Part shown: positions 8,267 through 17,064 of the stretch, one piece after another
Numbering within the stretch: the first letter of the stretch is position 1
Layout: every line of letters starts with the position of its first letter
Assembly: GCF_004000435.1 (NCBI RefSeq)
Contig: NZ_RBVZ01000012.1
Coordinates: forward strand, 593 to 64,592
Reading direction: 5' to 3'
Length of the DNA: 64,000 bases
From: Alexandriicola marinus
GTDB lineage: Bacteria > Pseudomonadota > Alphaproteobacteria > Rhodobacterales > Rhodobacteraceae
Translations under genes and position numbers: made by a program
Notes under the pieces: model-generated
Seen by the model: only the letters and a program-made list of their open reading frames with translations
Databases searched by the model: none
Told to the model about the DNA's origin: nothing

Positions 8267-8887
8267 TCAGGCCGAGTCCTTGGTTACCTGATCGTCATTG
8301 TGCACCGCCTTGTGGTGTTCACCATGCGCGTCTCTCAGGATTCCGACGCCACCCCAGGCCGCGATGCCGGCGACAATCACGCCCACGACAAGGTCCGGCC
8401 AATTCGTTCCGAGCCAGGCTACGAGCCAGCCTGCGACGACGATTCCGAGATTGGCCGCGAAGTCGTTCCAGCTGAACGTATTCGCCGCTCGGATGTTTAC
8501 GTCTGGATCGCGAAGCCGTGCCAGCAGCCAGACGCAAAGTGCGTTGATGGCCGCCGCTACCAGCGCCATGACAATCATGATCGTGCCAAGAGGATCCGAT
8601 CCGCCGACGTAGCGGCGCCACGCGTCATACAGGATTCCAAGGGCGAAGAGGATCAGCAGGCCGCCCGAAACGTTCGCCGCTCCGCGCTTCCACTTGGCGG
8701 AGCGGGACAGCGCGAAGAGGCTGATCGCGTAGACGAAACTGTCCGACAGATTGTCGAGGCCATTGGCGATAAGCGCGCTTGACTCGCCGAATGCGCCCGA
8801 GGCGAAGAAAGCGACTGCCAGCCCGATGTTGAGACCCAGCACGATCCAGAGTGTGCGTCTTTCCGTTGCGTTTCTCTGCGCCGCCAT
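8267..8887 (-). CDS. Cation transporter of the CDF superfamily (short form)
   Basis: A 206-residue membrane protein with six hydrophobic segments and no C-terminal cytoplasmic domain. The site in segment 2 reads LDNLSDSFVYAISLFALS, and that in segment 5 SWNDFAANLG, similar to the membrane part of the CDF at 1845 (there SRNDAIGN). The C-terminal tail is His-rich (DAHGEHHKAVHNDD). It lies between the MerR promoter at 8227 and the MerR regulator at 9398, all on the same strand, so it may be cotranscribed with the regulator. Divalent metal export is inferred from family and context. Confidence 0.8.
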   Translation of the reverse strand: MAAQRNATERRTLWIVLGLNIGLAVAFFASGAFGESSALIANGLDNLSDSFVYAISLFALSRSAKWKRGAANVSGGLLILFALGILYDAWRRYVGGSDPLGTIMIVMALVAAAINALCVWLLARLRDPDVNIRAANTFSWNDFAANLGIVVAGWLVAWLGTNWPDLVVGVIVAGIAAWGGVGILRDAHGEHHKAVHNDDQVTKDSA

Positions 8888-8969
8888 GCCGGGTATCCAA
8901 ATTAGTGAATTGCCAATGAGTAACTAACACCGGGCTTTTTGCGTTCCGATCAAAGGTCGTCGAAATTGC

Positions 8970-9398
8970 TCAGGCGCCGATCTCTTCATGGTCGGTCAGG
9001 CATTCGGAATGGTCGCGCAGTACCTCGAGCACACGGCAATCAGAAGTCTGTCCGCCGCTGCACTCATGCACCATCCGCTTCAATTCCGTCCGCAGCGCCT
9101 CGAGCCGCGCCAATCGTTGCTCGACCTGTTTGAGTTGCCGACGGGCTATTGCATCCGCCTCAGCGCAGGACTTTCCCGGATGATCGCTGAGATCGAGGAG
9201 CTCACGGATCGCGTCCAACGAGAACCCCAGTTGCCGTGCGTGCCGGACGAATGACAAGCGGTCGAGTTCGGCGTCGCCATAGCGTCGTTGGCCCCCCTCG
9301 GTCCTGCCGGGCTCAGGCATAAGTCCGATCTGCTCGTAATACCGGATGGTCTGCACCTTTGTTCCGGTCTTCTTCGCCAGCGTCCCAATCGTCAGCAT
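8970..9398 (-). CDS. MerR-family regulator, ZntR/CadR/PbrR-like
   Basis: A DNA-distorting activator: N-terminal winged helix (MLTIGTLAKKTGTKVQTIRY), a dimer helix, then a metal loop. Cys78, Cys113, Cys121 and Cys133 are present; the first three match the Zn/Cd/Pb-sensing set of ZntR and CadR, and the extra Cys is CadR/PbrR-like. MLTIG is a more usual start than the ATG 15 bases upstream. It probably controls the CTACAGT-class promoters at 8227, 9417, 9509, 20538 and 21806. The sensed metal is an inference. Confidence 0.88.
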   Translation of the reverse strand: MLTIGTLAKKTGTKVQTIRYYEQIGLMPEPGRTEGGQRRYGDAELDRLSFVRHARQLGFSLDAIRELLDLSDHPGKSCAEADAIARRQLKQVEQRLARLEALRTELKRMVHECSGGQTSDCRVLEVLRDHSECLTDHEEIGA

Positions 9399-9416
9399 TT
9401 CCGCTCCCCACATTAC

Positions 9417-9431
9417 CTACAGTGGGTGTAG
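9417..9431 (-). promoter_or_regulatory. Operator upstream of the ZntR-like regulator gene
   Basis: The sequence CTACAGTGGGTGTAG has the same CTACA/TGTAG arms as the dyad at 8237-8251 and lies 18 bases upstream of the regulator's start, consistent with autoregulation. TAATGT follows it on the minus strand as a possible -10; the -35 is poor. Confidence 0.65.
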
Positions 9432-9508
9432 CTTTATGCGGTGCGCATCACAAGCTTCACCCGAGTTTCACAGATCGGTGATTGTTGGCCGATCGATGAC
9501 AATCACGC

Positions 9509-9539
9509 TTGAACCTACAGTAGCTAGAGGATGTAAACG
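9509..9539 (+). promoter_or_regulatory. MerR-type promoter of the Sco-Dsb-PCu(A)C operon
   Basis: TTGAAC at 9509-9514 is followed by a dyad-like spacer, CCTACAGTAGCTAGAGG (9514-9530), and a weak -10 near TAAACG. It belongs to the CTACAGT class by sequence, although the downstream genes are copper-handling. This would make the Zn/Cd-type regulator, or a relaxed CueR, control a copper operon. Confidence 0.65.
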
Positions 9540-9575
9540 CACACAAAATATAGAATCAGGTTCGGGCGGAGCGGC

Positions 9576-10178
9576 GTGAGGCTTTCAGGTCTTCAGAAGG
9601 TATTGTGGGTGTTGGCGGGCGCGGCGGCGTTCGTTTTCATCTGGCTGTTGCTATGGTCCGACTACCGTGCCGATCTTGCCCGCACCGAGAGTGAACCACC
9701 GTTTCTTGCTGATTTCGAACTGACCGATCATCGCGGCATGGTCCAAACGGACGAAGATTTCGCAGGGCGCTGGATGCTGGTCTTCTTTGGCTTCACCAAT
9801 TGCCCCGACGTCTGTCCGACAACACTGTCCGAAGTCGCGGCCGTGATGGAGGGCCTGGGCGATGAGGCAGCAATGGTTCAGCCGATTTTCATAACGATTG
9901 ATCCGGAGCGGGATACGCCGACTGCACTTGCCGAGTATGTGCCCCTGTTCGACGCAGGGATCATCGGGCTGACCGGTACACCGGAGCAGATCGCCGCGAC
10001 ATCCGAAACCTTTCCGATATTCTTTGAGCGGATCGAGCAGGCGACTGCGCCGGGCGGATACACGATGGGTCACACGTCGCATCTTTTCCTTTTCGACACG
10101 CAAGCAGGCTTCGCGGACTCCTGGCCCTACGGCACGCCCGCCGAAGAGATCCTCGCCGATCTGAGACAGAGGATCTGA
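9576..10178 (+). CDS. Sco1/SenC copper chaperone-thioredoxin (first copy)
   Basis: A membrane-anchored periplasmic protein of 200 residues. One N-terminal helix (about 9-28) is followed by a thioredoxin fold. The copper/redox site is complete: FTNCPDVCPTT (CxxxC) and the distal His in GHTSHLFLF. Sco proteins carry Cu(I) to cytochrome oxidase CuA and also reduce disulfides. The start is GTG 9576. It opens an operon with dsbB- and dsbA-like genes, pcuC, a second sco and further envelope genes, under the promoter at 9509. Confidence 0.9.
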   Translation: MRLSGLQKVLWVLAGAAAFVFIWLLLWSDYRADLARTESEPPFLADFELTDHRGMVQTDEDFAGRWMLVFFGFTNCPDVCPTTLSEVAAVMEGLGDEAAMVQPIFITIDPERDTPTALAEYVPLFDAGIIGLTGTPEQIAATSETFPIFFERIEQATAPGGYTMGHTSHLFLFDTQAGFADSWPYGTPAEEILADLRQRI

Positions 10179-10183
10179 TCGTC

Positions 10184-10606
10184 ATGACCCGACTTTCCGG
10201 AGAGACGGCCCTTGGCCTGGCCTGGATCATCGCGCTCACCGCGTCGCTTGCCGTGCTCTTCATCGGCGAGGTTCTGGGGCAGACACCTTGCGTGCTCTGC
10301 TGGTTCCAGCGTGCCTTCATGTTCCCCTTGGCCATCATCCTCGGGCTTGGGCTGTGGTGGCAGGATCGGCGCGTGGGTCGCTACGGGATCGCGCTGGCTT
10401 TGGGCGGTGCCGCCGTCGCGCTTTGGCACTTGGGCCTCTATGTCGGCGTTATCCCCGAGCGTATCCAGCCCTGCACGGCGACCGGCCCATCCTGTACCGA
10501 CGACAATCAACTGGTCTTCGGCATTCCGATTCCTTTGATGGCGCTCGTCGCCTTCGCGATGATCGGTCTGCTGTCGGCTCTCTCACTGAAGGAAACACAA
10601 AAATGA
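10184..10606 (+). CDS. DsbB-family disulfide bond formation protein (first copy)
   Basis: An inner-membrane quinone reductase that reoxidises a periplasmic DsbA. It has 140 residues and four membrane segments. The two periplasmic Cys pairs are visible: TPCVLCWFQ after helix 1 and PCTATGPSCTDD in the second loop. The next gene, a DsbA-like thioredoxin, overlaps it by four bases (ATGA), which suggests a dedicated partner pair. A second DsbB-like protein is at 31185-31697. Confidence 0.88.
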   Translation: MTRLSGETALGLAWIIALTASLAVLFIGEVLGQTPCVLCWFQRAFMFPLAIILGLGLWWQDRRVGRYGIALALGGAAVALWHLGLYVGVIPERIQPCTATGPSCTDDNQLVFGIPIPLMALVAFAMIGLLSALSLKETQK

Positions 10607-11262
10607 AACGACGCGGCCTCATCCTGTCCGTTCTCGCGCTCGGGGTCGCCGGTTTCGGCGGTGCCGCCTGGTATGCCACCCGCCCCGACCCGATTGCCGC
10701 GTCCGATCCCATCGACCCTGAAATGGCCGACGCGCTGATCCGACCCTATTCCCCGATCCTCGGGCCCGAGGATGCGCCCGTAACCATCGTTGAATTCTTC
10801 GACCCGGCCTGCGAGGCATGCCGCGCTTTCTATCCGGTCGTCGAGGATATCATGGCGGAGCACGGAGACGCGGTGCGCGTTGTAATCCGCTATACGCCTT
10901 TTCACGGCGAGGCGTCGGTAGAAGCGATCCGTGTGCTCGAGGCGGCGCGCATGCAGGACGTGTTTGAACCTGTGCTCGAGGCAGTCTTGCGAGAGCAGCC
11001 CAGATGGGCGTCTCACGGGACCCCGGCACCCGGATTGATCCTTGAGATTGCAGCAAGCGGAGGTCTGGATGTCGAAGCTGCCCGGACACAGATGCTGGCC
11101 CCCGGTGTTGTGGCGGTGCTCAACCAGGACCGCGCCGATGTCGAGACAGTCGGGGTCCGCCAAACGCCCACGTTCTTCGTGAACGGCAAGCCTCTCGATC
11201 CGTTCGGTGAGGCCGAATTGCAGAGGCTGGTGGCAGTGGAAGTTGCGGCAAGCCAAAGCTGA
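10603..11262 (+). CDS. DsbA-family periplasmic thioredoxin (first copy)
   Basis: A 219-residue exported or membrane-anchored oxidoreductase: an N-terminal hydrophobic segment (about 6-25), then EFFDPACEACRAFYP with the CEAC active site, an inserted helical domain, and the cis-Pro loop RQTPTFFVNG. ATG 10603 overlaps the stop of the DsbB-like gene. Oxidation of periplasmic Cys proteins, or protection of them from copper, is the likely job. A second DsbA with CPYC is at 38912-39643. Confidence 0.88.
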   Translation: MKRRGLILSVLALGVAGFGGAAWYATRPDPIAASDPIDPEMADALIRPYSPILGPEDAPVTIVEFFDPACEACRAFYPVVEDIMAEHGDAVRVVIRYTPFHGEASVEAIRVLEAARMQDVFEPVLEAVLREQPRWASHGTPAPGLILEIAASGGLDVEAARTQMLAPGVVAVLNQDRADVETVGVRQTPTFFVNGKPLDPFGEAELQRLVAVEVAASQS

Positions 11263-11284
11263 TTTGCGGAGGCAGGAGAAACGA

Positions 11285-11755
11285 GTGGTGAAGAAGTTGA
11301 GATATACCAATGCATTGGCCGTGCTTTTGACGGTTGCAGGGCTGTCGGCCCCCGCACTGGCCGGTTCGGAGGATGTCGTGGTCGAGAATGCGTGGTCCCG
11401 CGCCTCGATCGGCGTCAACAGGCCAGGTGCCGCCTATATGACCGTGCGCAACACGGGTGAAGACGCCGTTACGCTGACCGGACTTGCGACACCGCTGGCA
11501 ATGATGCCCGAGATCCATGAGTCGAAAACCAACTCCGATGGCGTCAGTTCCATGGCGCCTGCAGGCGAGATCACGATTGAGCCCGGCCAAAGCGTGGCAT
11601 TGGAGCCGGGCGGGTTGCACGCCATGCTCATGAAGCTGCAAGAGCCGATGACCGAAGGCGAGAATTTCCCGCTGACACTGACCTTCTCGGATGGCGGCAA
11701 GGTGACGGTCGAGGTCCCAATCCTCGGAATCGCCGCGCGTGGACCGGAGGGCTGA
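11285..11755 (+). CDS. Periplasmic copper chaperone PCu(A)C
   Basis: About 156 residues with a signal peptide (VLLTVAGLSAPALAGS). The Cu(I) ligands sit in MMPEIHESK...GVSSM and GGLHAMLMKL, the H/M pattern of the family. PCu(A)C delivers Cu(I) to the CuA site of cytochrome oxidase, usually with Sco. Start: two adjacent GTG codons (11285, 11288) follow AGGAG by about six bases; the track's earlier ATG lies within the upstream gene. It is sandwiched between dsbA and the second sco, whose ATG overlaps its stop (TGATG). Confidence 0.9.
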   Translation: MVKKLRYTNALAVLLTVAGLSAPALAGSEDVVVENAWSRASIGVNRPGAAYMTVRNTGEDAVTLTGLATPLAMMPEIHESKTNSDGVSSMAPAGEITIEPGQSVALEPGGLHAMLMKLQEPMTEGENFPLTLTFSDGGKVTVEVPILGIAARGPEG

Positions 11756-12381
11756 TGCAACGTCGGCAGCTCCTTCTATACGGCGCAGCCGGTGCCGGCG
11801 TTCTTGGCCTGACGCTCTTCGTGGGCTGGTGGCGGGTGGACGGGCCCGGTGCGCCTGAACCAAAAGGGCAGCGGCCCCTGCCCCTATCGGCGATGGAGTT
11901 CCGGCTGACCGACCACGAGGAAAATGAGGTAGGGCCTGGCAACCTGATCGGTCGTCCCACAATGGTGTTTTTCGGGTTCACCTACTGCCCGGACGTCTGC
12001 CCGACGACCCTATCGGATATTTCCGGCTGGCTTGAGGAACTGGGCGACGAAGCATCAGAGATGAACGTGGTCTTCATCACGGTCGACCCGGAGCGGGACA
12101 CGGTCGAGGCCATGGCCGAATATGTCGGCTATTTTCATCCGGTCATTCGTGGCTGGACGGGGCCGGAAGACCAAATTGCCCGCGCTGCAGAAGGGTTTCG
12201 TGCCTCATTTGAGCGCGTCCCGACTGAGGGCGGCGGCTATACGATGAACCATACGGCAAGCGTATTCTTGTTCGATGCCGAGGGTGAGCTCGTCACCATG
12301 ATCGACTATCACGAGCAAAGAGAATTCGCGGTGCCGAAGATCCAGCGCGCACTGACAGAAGACGTAGAGGGGGCAACATGA
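11755..12381 (+). CDS. Sco1/SenC copper chaperone (second copy)
   Basis: 208 residues; N-terminal helix (about 8-26) for membrane attachment, then the Sco thioredoxin fold with FTYCPDVCPTT and the distal His in TMNHTASVFLF. It is a clear paralogue of the protein at 9576-10178, not a recent duplicate. It is coupled to pcuC by a one-base overlap and to the peptidase gene by ATGA. Having two Sco proteins in one operon suggests separate copper-delivery and redox jobs, which cannot be assigned from sequence. Confidence 0.9.
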   Translation: MQRRQLLLYGAAGAGVLGLTLFVGWWRVDGPGAPEPKGQRPLPLSAMEFRLTDHEENEVGPGNLIGRPTMVFFGFTYCPDVCPTTLSDISGWLEELGDEASEMNVVFITVDPERDTVEAMAEYVGYFHPVIRGWTGPEDQIARAAEGFRASFERVPTEGGGYTMNHTASVFLFDAEGELVTMIDYHEQREFAVPKIQRALTEDVEGAT

Positions 12382-13751
12382 AGATAAGAACTGTCTTGGC
12401 GGCCGTTGCGGTCGCAGGCGCATTTTCGGTGACCGCCATCGCCATCTCTGGCGTTCTGTCCAAAGAACCGGTGCCCCCTGCGATTGCTGAAGCGACCCTC
12501 TGGACTCCCAATCCGCTTGCGCCGCCTCGGATTACCGAAACCAATTCGGTCCGCCCTACACTCGCCCAGGCGGATATCGCATTCGAGTTCAGACCCCGGC
12601 CGCTCCTGACCGTTTCCCCCGCTGATACCTCCTTGCCATCTATCGAGCCCCCGCTGGTCACCTGGTCGCGGGAGATTGCGTCCGGCGAGACGCTTGATGC
12701 GGTCCTTTCCGATGCGGGGCTGGATGCTTCGGATCGCGCCGAAATCGCCTTGGCGATTGGCACGGAATACGATCTGCGCCGTCTGCGTCCGGGTCACATC
12801 ATTACGGTGGTTTCCACAACGGACGACAACCCGCGTCGTGTAGAGCTCGCCGTCGAAGACGGTGTCCGGATAGAGGCGGTCTTCGGCGAACAGCTTGCCG
12901 CCCGCGTGTTGGACCCGGATCCCGAATTGGTGACTTTCGCCGGCGAGGCGGTGATCGAGAGCTCGATTTTCGCCGCCCTGAACACGGCAGACATCCCCGC
13001 CCGTTTTGCGGTGGACCTGGCGCAGATGCTGGGCGGCACCGTGGATTTCCGTCGTGATCTTGCGGGTGGCGAGACGATGCGCCTCCTTTGGCGCGAGGCC
13101 CGAGACGGGAACAAGAGGATTGGTCAGCCCGAGCTTGCCTTTGCCGCACTGGATATCGATGGCTCGGTCTATGAAATCGTCTGGCCGAACGACGGCAGCG
13201 GCCAAGCGACGATCTATGTCGACGGAGAAGTCCTGCGCGTGTTTGCGCAACCGGTCGAAGGTGCACGGCTGAGTTCTGTGTTCGGGCGCCGCACCCATCC
13301 GGTCTACGGCAATGTACGGATGCACACAGGAGTCGACTTCGCGGCGGCGCGCGGCACGCCGGTACAGGCGACGGCGCCGGGCCGCGTTAGCTTCATCGGC
13401 CGACGCGGTGGGTATGGCCGGGTCGTCGAGATCGCTCATGGCTCCGACACCCTGACGCGCTATGCGCATCTGAGCGCCGTACCGGACGGGCTCACACAAG
13501 GGCAACGCGTGATGGCCGGAGATATGATCGGGCGGGTCGGTGCGACGGGTACCGCGACAGGCCCCAACCTACATTACGAAGTGCTGGTGGACGGTCGCCC
13601 AACCGACCCTCTCTCTGACGACCGATTGGCAGAGGCGGCCGAGCGTGAAGCGGACGACACGGCCGCGCTTGAGCGACTGCGTGAGGCGCGTTCACTTCTT
13701 GCTGAGAGGCTCGCCAGCGAATTTGCACAGACGACAACCGAAAGGCTTTGA
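12378..13751 (+). CDS. M23-family peptidoglycan metallopeptidase (LytM domain)
   Basis: A 457-residue envelope protein: N-terminal membrane segment (about 5-26), a long linker and fold with LysM/OapA-like character (ETLDAVLSDAGLDASDRAE), then the zinc peptidase domain. Zn ligands are seen in VRMHTGVDFAAARGTPV (HxxxD) and GPNLHYEVLVDG (HxH-type second motif). A C-terminal coiled region with many Glu/Arg residues follows. It cuts, or regulates the cutting of, peptide cross-links in the cell wall. It is translationally coupled to the second sco, so it forms part of the metal-induced operon. Confidence 0.88.
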   Translation: MKIRTVLAAVAVAGAFSVTAIAISGVLSKEPVPPAIAEATLWTPNPLAPPRITETNSVRPTLAQADIAFEFRPRPLLTVSPADTSLPSIEPPLVTWSREIASGETLDAVLSDAGLDASDRAEIALAIGTEYDLRRLRPGHIITVVSTTDDNPRRVELAVEDGVRIEAVFGEQLAARVLDPDPELVTFAGEAVIESSIFAALNTADIPARFAVDLAQMLGGTVDFRRDLAGGETMRLLWREARDGNKRIGQPELAFAALDIDGSVYEIVWPNDGSGQATIYVDGEVLRVFAQPVEGARLSSVFGRRTHPVYGNVRMHTGVDFAAARGTPVQATAPGRVSFIGRRGGYGRVVEIAHGSDTLTRYAHLSAVPDGLTQGQRVMAGDMIGRVGATGTATGPNLHYEVLVDGRPTDPLSDDRLAEAAEREADDTAALERLREARSLLAERLASEFAQTTTERL

Positions 13752-13754
13752 TCC

Positions 13755-14213
13755 ATGAAACGATTTACTCCCGCTCTTGCCATCGCATTTGCCTTGCTTC
13801 CTGCGGCGCAGGCCGTCGCAGAGGCGATTCAGATCGACGTCCGGAAGACAAACGGCTGCGGCTGTTGCCTGTCCTGGATGAAGCACCTCGAGGAGAATGG
13901 CTTCGCGCCGATGGGCGAGGACATGTTCGGAGGATCTCTTGTGCGCTTCAAACTCGACAATGGCGTGCCGCAGCGCATGGTCTCCTGCCATACGGCTTTG
14001 GTCGACGGCTATGTGATCGAGGGCCACGTGCCGGCGGCTGACATCCAACGCCTGCTGGAGGACCGGCCAGACGCGGTAGGCCTGGCGGTGCCGGGAATGC
14101 CCTACGGGTCGCCCGGCATGGGACCGGAGGACGACCGGGAGGCTTACGATGTCTTCCTGATCCACGAAGACGGATCGACCGAGGTCTACACCAGCTACTC
14201 GGCTCCTGACTGA
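13755..14213 (+). CDS. DUF411 exported metal-binding protein (intact copy)
   Basis: 152 residues: signal peptide (ALAIAFALLPAAQAVAEA), then the Cys motif KTNGCGCCLSWMKHL and the downstream SCHTALVDGYVIEGHVPA and GLAVPGMPYGSPGMG. DUF411 proteins are common in copper loci and probably bind Cu in the periplasm through the CxCC and CH residues; the precise role is unproven. It lies three bases after the peptidase gene. The damaged copy at 925-1388 aligns with it along the whole length. Confidence 0.88.
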   Translation: MKRFTPALAIAFALLPAAQAVAEAIQIDVRKTNGCGCCLSWMKHLEENGFAPMGEDMFGGSLVRFKLDNGVPQRMVSCHTALVDGYVIEGHVPAADIQRLLEDRPDAVGLAVPGMPYGSPGMGPEDDREAYDVFLIHEDGSTEVYTSYSAPD

Positions 14214-14235
14214 ACTCGCGGCAGAACCTTAACAA

Positions 14236-15018
14236 TTGGAACCCCTCTCCCCCATAGCGCTTGGCTTTCTTGGAAGCCTGGCCGCCGGATCGCTGACCGC
14301 GGTCGGGGCGGTCCCCGTTCTTTTTGGGCGCATCCCGTCCCGGGCCACGCGCGATCTGCTGCTTGGCTTCGCGGCGGGTGTCATGCTCGCGGCTTCGTTC
14401 TTCTCGCTGATCATCCCGGCTCTCGACGCAGCTGAAGGACAGTTCGACAACGGTGCTCTCCCGGCGGCCATCGTATGTGTTGCGATCCTGCTTGGCATGG
14501 GCGCGATCGCTCTGATGAACGAACGGCTACCGCATGAACATTTCAAGACGGGGCGGGAAGGTCCCGACGCCGCATCGCTGCGGCGCGTCTGGCTTTTCAT
14601 CATCGCGATCACTATCCACAATTTTCCCGAAGGGCTTGCCGTCGGCGTCGGGTTCGGGGCTGACGGTTTGTCGGGCGGGTTGCCACTTGCGATCGGTATT
14701 GGATTACAGAATGCCCCCGAAGGTCTGGCGGTGGCGGTTTCGTTGCTCGGCGAGGGCTATTCCAGGCTTCGCGCCTGGGGCATCGCCGCTCTGACCGGTC
14801 TCGTCGAGCCCGTCGGTGGACTTCTCGGCGCAGGGATTATCAGTCTTTCGCAACCGCTGCTGCCCTGGGGTCTCGCCTTCGCAGCAGGTGCGATGCTCTA
14901 CGTCATCAGCCACGAGATCATTCCGGAAACCCACCGATCCGGCCATCAGAACAGGGCGACGCTCGGCCTCGCCGTTGGTCTTGTGATCATGTTGTTCCTC
15001 GACGTCTGGCTGGGATAA
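14236..15018 (+). CDS. ZIP-family divalent metal transporter
   Basis: 260 residues with eight membrane segments. The metal-site helices are clear: ITIHNFPEGLAVGVGFG (TM4) and GLQNAPEGLAVAVSLL (TM5), and HEIIPETH near the C-terminus. ZIP proteins import Zn, Mn or Fe, though some bacterial members can mediate export-like flow. A ZIP importer inside an efflux island is unexpected unless it restores an essential metal. The start is TTG 14236, with no better ATG. It is followed four bases later by lspA. Confidence 0.85.
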   Translation: MEPLSPIALGFLGSLAAGSLTAVGAVPVLFGRIPSRATRDLLLGFAAGVMLAASFFSLIIPALDAAEGQFDNGALPAAIVCVAILLGMGAIALMNERLPHEHFKTGREGPDAASLRRVWLFIIAITIHNFPEGLAVGVGFGADGLSGGLPLAIGIGLQNAPEGLAVAVSLLGEGYSRLRAWGIAALTGLVEPVGGLLGAGIISLSQPLLPWGLAFAAGAMLYVISHEIIPETHRSGHQNRATLGLAVGLVIMLFLDVWLG

Positions 15019-15022
15019 GCTG

Positions 15023-15496
15023 ATGAGAACTTGCCTCTTCGTCGGTCTGCTTGCTGCGCTGATCGCCTTTCTTGTCGATCAGGCAACGAAGGCAATCGTT
15101 GTGTCCAATGCGACTGTTCTTAGTTCCGGCGTATCGGTCTTTCCCGGCTTCAATCTCATCTACCTGCGCAATGACGGAGTGACCTTCGGGCTTCTCGGCG
15201 GCGCGCCGTGGTGGAGCCTTGTCTTACTGGCGCTTGGCATCTGCGTCTGGCTGGCGTTCATGCTGGTCCGTACCAGCAGCCGGGTCGAGGCCATTGCCTA
15301 TGGTGCGATCATCGGCGGTGCACTCGGCAATATTCTGGACCGCCTGCGCTATCGTGCGGTGACGGATTTCCTCGATTTCTACATCGGGACGGCGCACTGG
15401 CCTGCCTTCAACATGGCCGATGTTTTTGTGGTTGGCGGCGTGATGCTGCTGCTCATTGCGCCGTGGGTTGGCGCTCGACTTCAGACCGATTCATGA
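15023..15496 (+). CDS. lspA: Lipoprotein signal peptidase II (second copy)
   Basis: 157 residues, four membrane segments, both catalytic Asp motifs: YLRNDGVTFGLLGG and FNMADVFVVGG, plus GGALGNILDRLRYRAV. It is a close relative of the enzyme at 2696-3205 but not identical. Its stop overlaps the lnt start (ATGA), so cleavage of the lipoprotein signal and N-acylation are made together. Presence in this operon implies that lipoprotein processing is boosted with metal defence. Confidence 0.92.
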   Translation: MRTCLFVGLLAALIAFLVDQATKAIVVSNATVLSSGVSVFPGFNLIYLRNDGVTFGLLGGAPWWSLVLLALGICVWLAFMLVRTSSRVEAIAYGAIIGGALGNILDRLRYRAVTDFLDFYIGTAHWPAFNMADVFVVGGVMLLLIAPWVGARLQTDS

Positions 15497-17064
15497 AGCC
15501 GGGATTGCCGCAGTTCGTTAGTGAGGACCTGAACCTGTTCCAGCGCATGGGTCTTGCCCTTGCTGCCGGCGGATTGACGGTTTTGACTCTTCCGCCGTTT
15601 TCTTGGCTCATCGCGGTCCCTGTCGCCTTCTCCGTGCTCTTTATCGTTCTCCGGAACATCTCAACCTCGCGCGCTTTCCTTGTCGGTTGGGCTTTCGGAC
15701 TGGGCCAATTCGGGATTGGAATTTCCTGGATCGCCGAGAGCTTTTACGTCGATGCCGAACGTTTCGGCGCACTGGCGATTCCGGCGGTCGCGGGTCTGTC
15801 CGCCGGACTTGCCATCTTCCCGGGCATGGCGGCGATGCTTTTTGCCGCCATCATGCAGCGCCGAGCTGTCGGCGGCATTGCGGCGGGCCTGCTGTTTGCA
15901 ACCTGCTGGGTGGCCACGGAATGGCTGCGGGGTCATGTCCTGACAGGGTTTCCCTGGAACCTTGCCGCTTATGCCCTTGTCGACTATGCCGCCCTGCGCC
16001 AACCCGCCGCCTGGGTCGGAAGCTACGGTTTGGGCTTTCTCACGGTCTTCATCGGCATATTGCCAGGTGTGTTGACTGTGGCGGCGCCAAAGAGACGCGC
16101 GCCTGTTCTCGTGCTCTTCGCCGTTGCTGTGGCGGGTTTCTGGGTTGGCGGTGCGCTTCGGTCAGGGCAGGACGTGCCGCCGACAGACGTTGCTTTGCGC
16201 ATCGTCCAAGGCAATGTGCCACAAGTCGAGAAGTGGGTACCGGGCAGCCGCCAGCGAACCTTGGAAAAATACCTGGGCTTGTCCGCGCAACCCGGACGTT
16301 TCGATTTGCTGCTTTGGCCGGAAACGGCCTTCCCCGGCTTTCTGGACGAAGATGCTGCGGCACGCGCGCGGATATCTGCAGCTTTGCCAGACGGCAGGAT
16401 CCTACTGACAGGTGCGCCTGACCGAGTGGAGGGCGATGGGGGAACCAGATATTTCAACACGGTTCAGGCCTATGACGGCAGCGGCGAGGTTCTGACGGGG
16501 TATGCAAAACATCATCTTGTTCCGTTCGGGGAATATGTGCCCCTGAAAGGCTGGCTGCCCATCGAGCGGCTGACCGAAGGGTTGGGCGATTTCACGCCGG
16601 GACCAGGGCCGCGCACGCTGGCGATCCCTGGCGCGCCTCTGGTCGCGGTGGCGATCTGTTACGAGATCATCTTTCCGGGCCACGTGGTCGATGACCTTTT
16701 CCGCCCCGACTGGATATTCAACGCCACAAATGATGCCTGGTTCGGAACCAGCATCGGACCCGAGCAGCACCTCGCCTCCGCGCGGATGCGCGCGGTCGAG
16801 GAGGGACTTCCCGTGGTCCGGGCGGCCAACACTGGGATATCCGCGATCATCGACGCCAATGGAAATGTCGTCGCGCGTCTTGATACCGGGGAAACAGGCA
16901 CCATTGATGCCGGCCTGCCGGGCGCGCGTACTCCAACGCCCTATGCGCGGTTCGGCGACTGGACCTTGTTGGTTCTTGTTTTTGGGTGCTGGGTCTTCGG
17001 CTGGCTGGCCAGTTTGCTCGGACGAGATCCCGATGCGCGGCATTTTGGAACGGAGGTATCCTGA
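15493..17064 (+). CDS. lnt: Apolipoprotein N-acyltransferase
   Basis: 523 residues: about seven N-terminal membrane segments and a nitrilase-like periplasmic domain from about residue 215. The catalytic Glu-Lys-Cys triad is complete: LLWPETAFPGF (E), YAKHHLVPFGEY (K) and VAICYEIIFPG (C). It adds the third acyl chain to outer-membrane lipoproteins after LspA. ATG 15493 lies in the lspA stop; longer upstream frames overlap lspA entirely. Together with lgt at 27284 the island encodes every step of lipoprotein maturation. Confidence 0.92.
   Translation: MKPGLPQFVSEDLNLFQRMGLALAAGGLTVLTLPPFSWLIAVPVAFSVLFIVLRNISTSRAFLVGWAFGLGQFGIGISWIAESFYVDAERFGALAIPAVAGLSAGLAIFPGMAAMLFAAIMQRRAVGGIAAGLLFATCWVATEWLRGHVLTGFPWNLAAYALVDYAALRQPAAWVGSYGLGFLTVFIGILPGVLTVAAPKRRAPVLVLFAVAVAGFWVGGALRSGQDVPPTDVALRIVQGNVPQVEKWVPGSRQRTLEKYLGLSAQPGRFDLLLWPETAFPGFLDEDAAARARISAALPDGRILLTGAPDRVEGDGGTRYFNTVQAYDGSGEVLTGYAKHHLVPFGEYVPLKGWLPIERLTEGLGDFTPGPGPRTLAIPGAPLVAVAICYEIIFPGHVVDDLFRPDWIFNATNDAWFGTSIGPEQHLASARMRAVEEGLPVVRAANTGISAIIDANGNVVARLDTGETGTIDAGLPGARTPTPYARFGDWTLLVLVFGCWVFGWLASLLGRDPDARHFGTEVS

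Noticed and set aside
12309-13505. Long minus-strand open frame (398 codons)
   Set aside because: It lies entirely antisense to the M23 peptidase, which has clear motifs; GC-rich codon structure makes such shadows.
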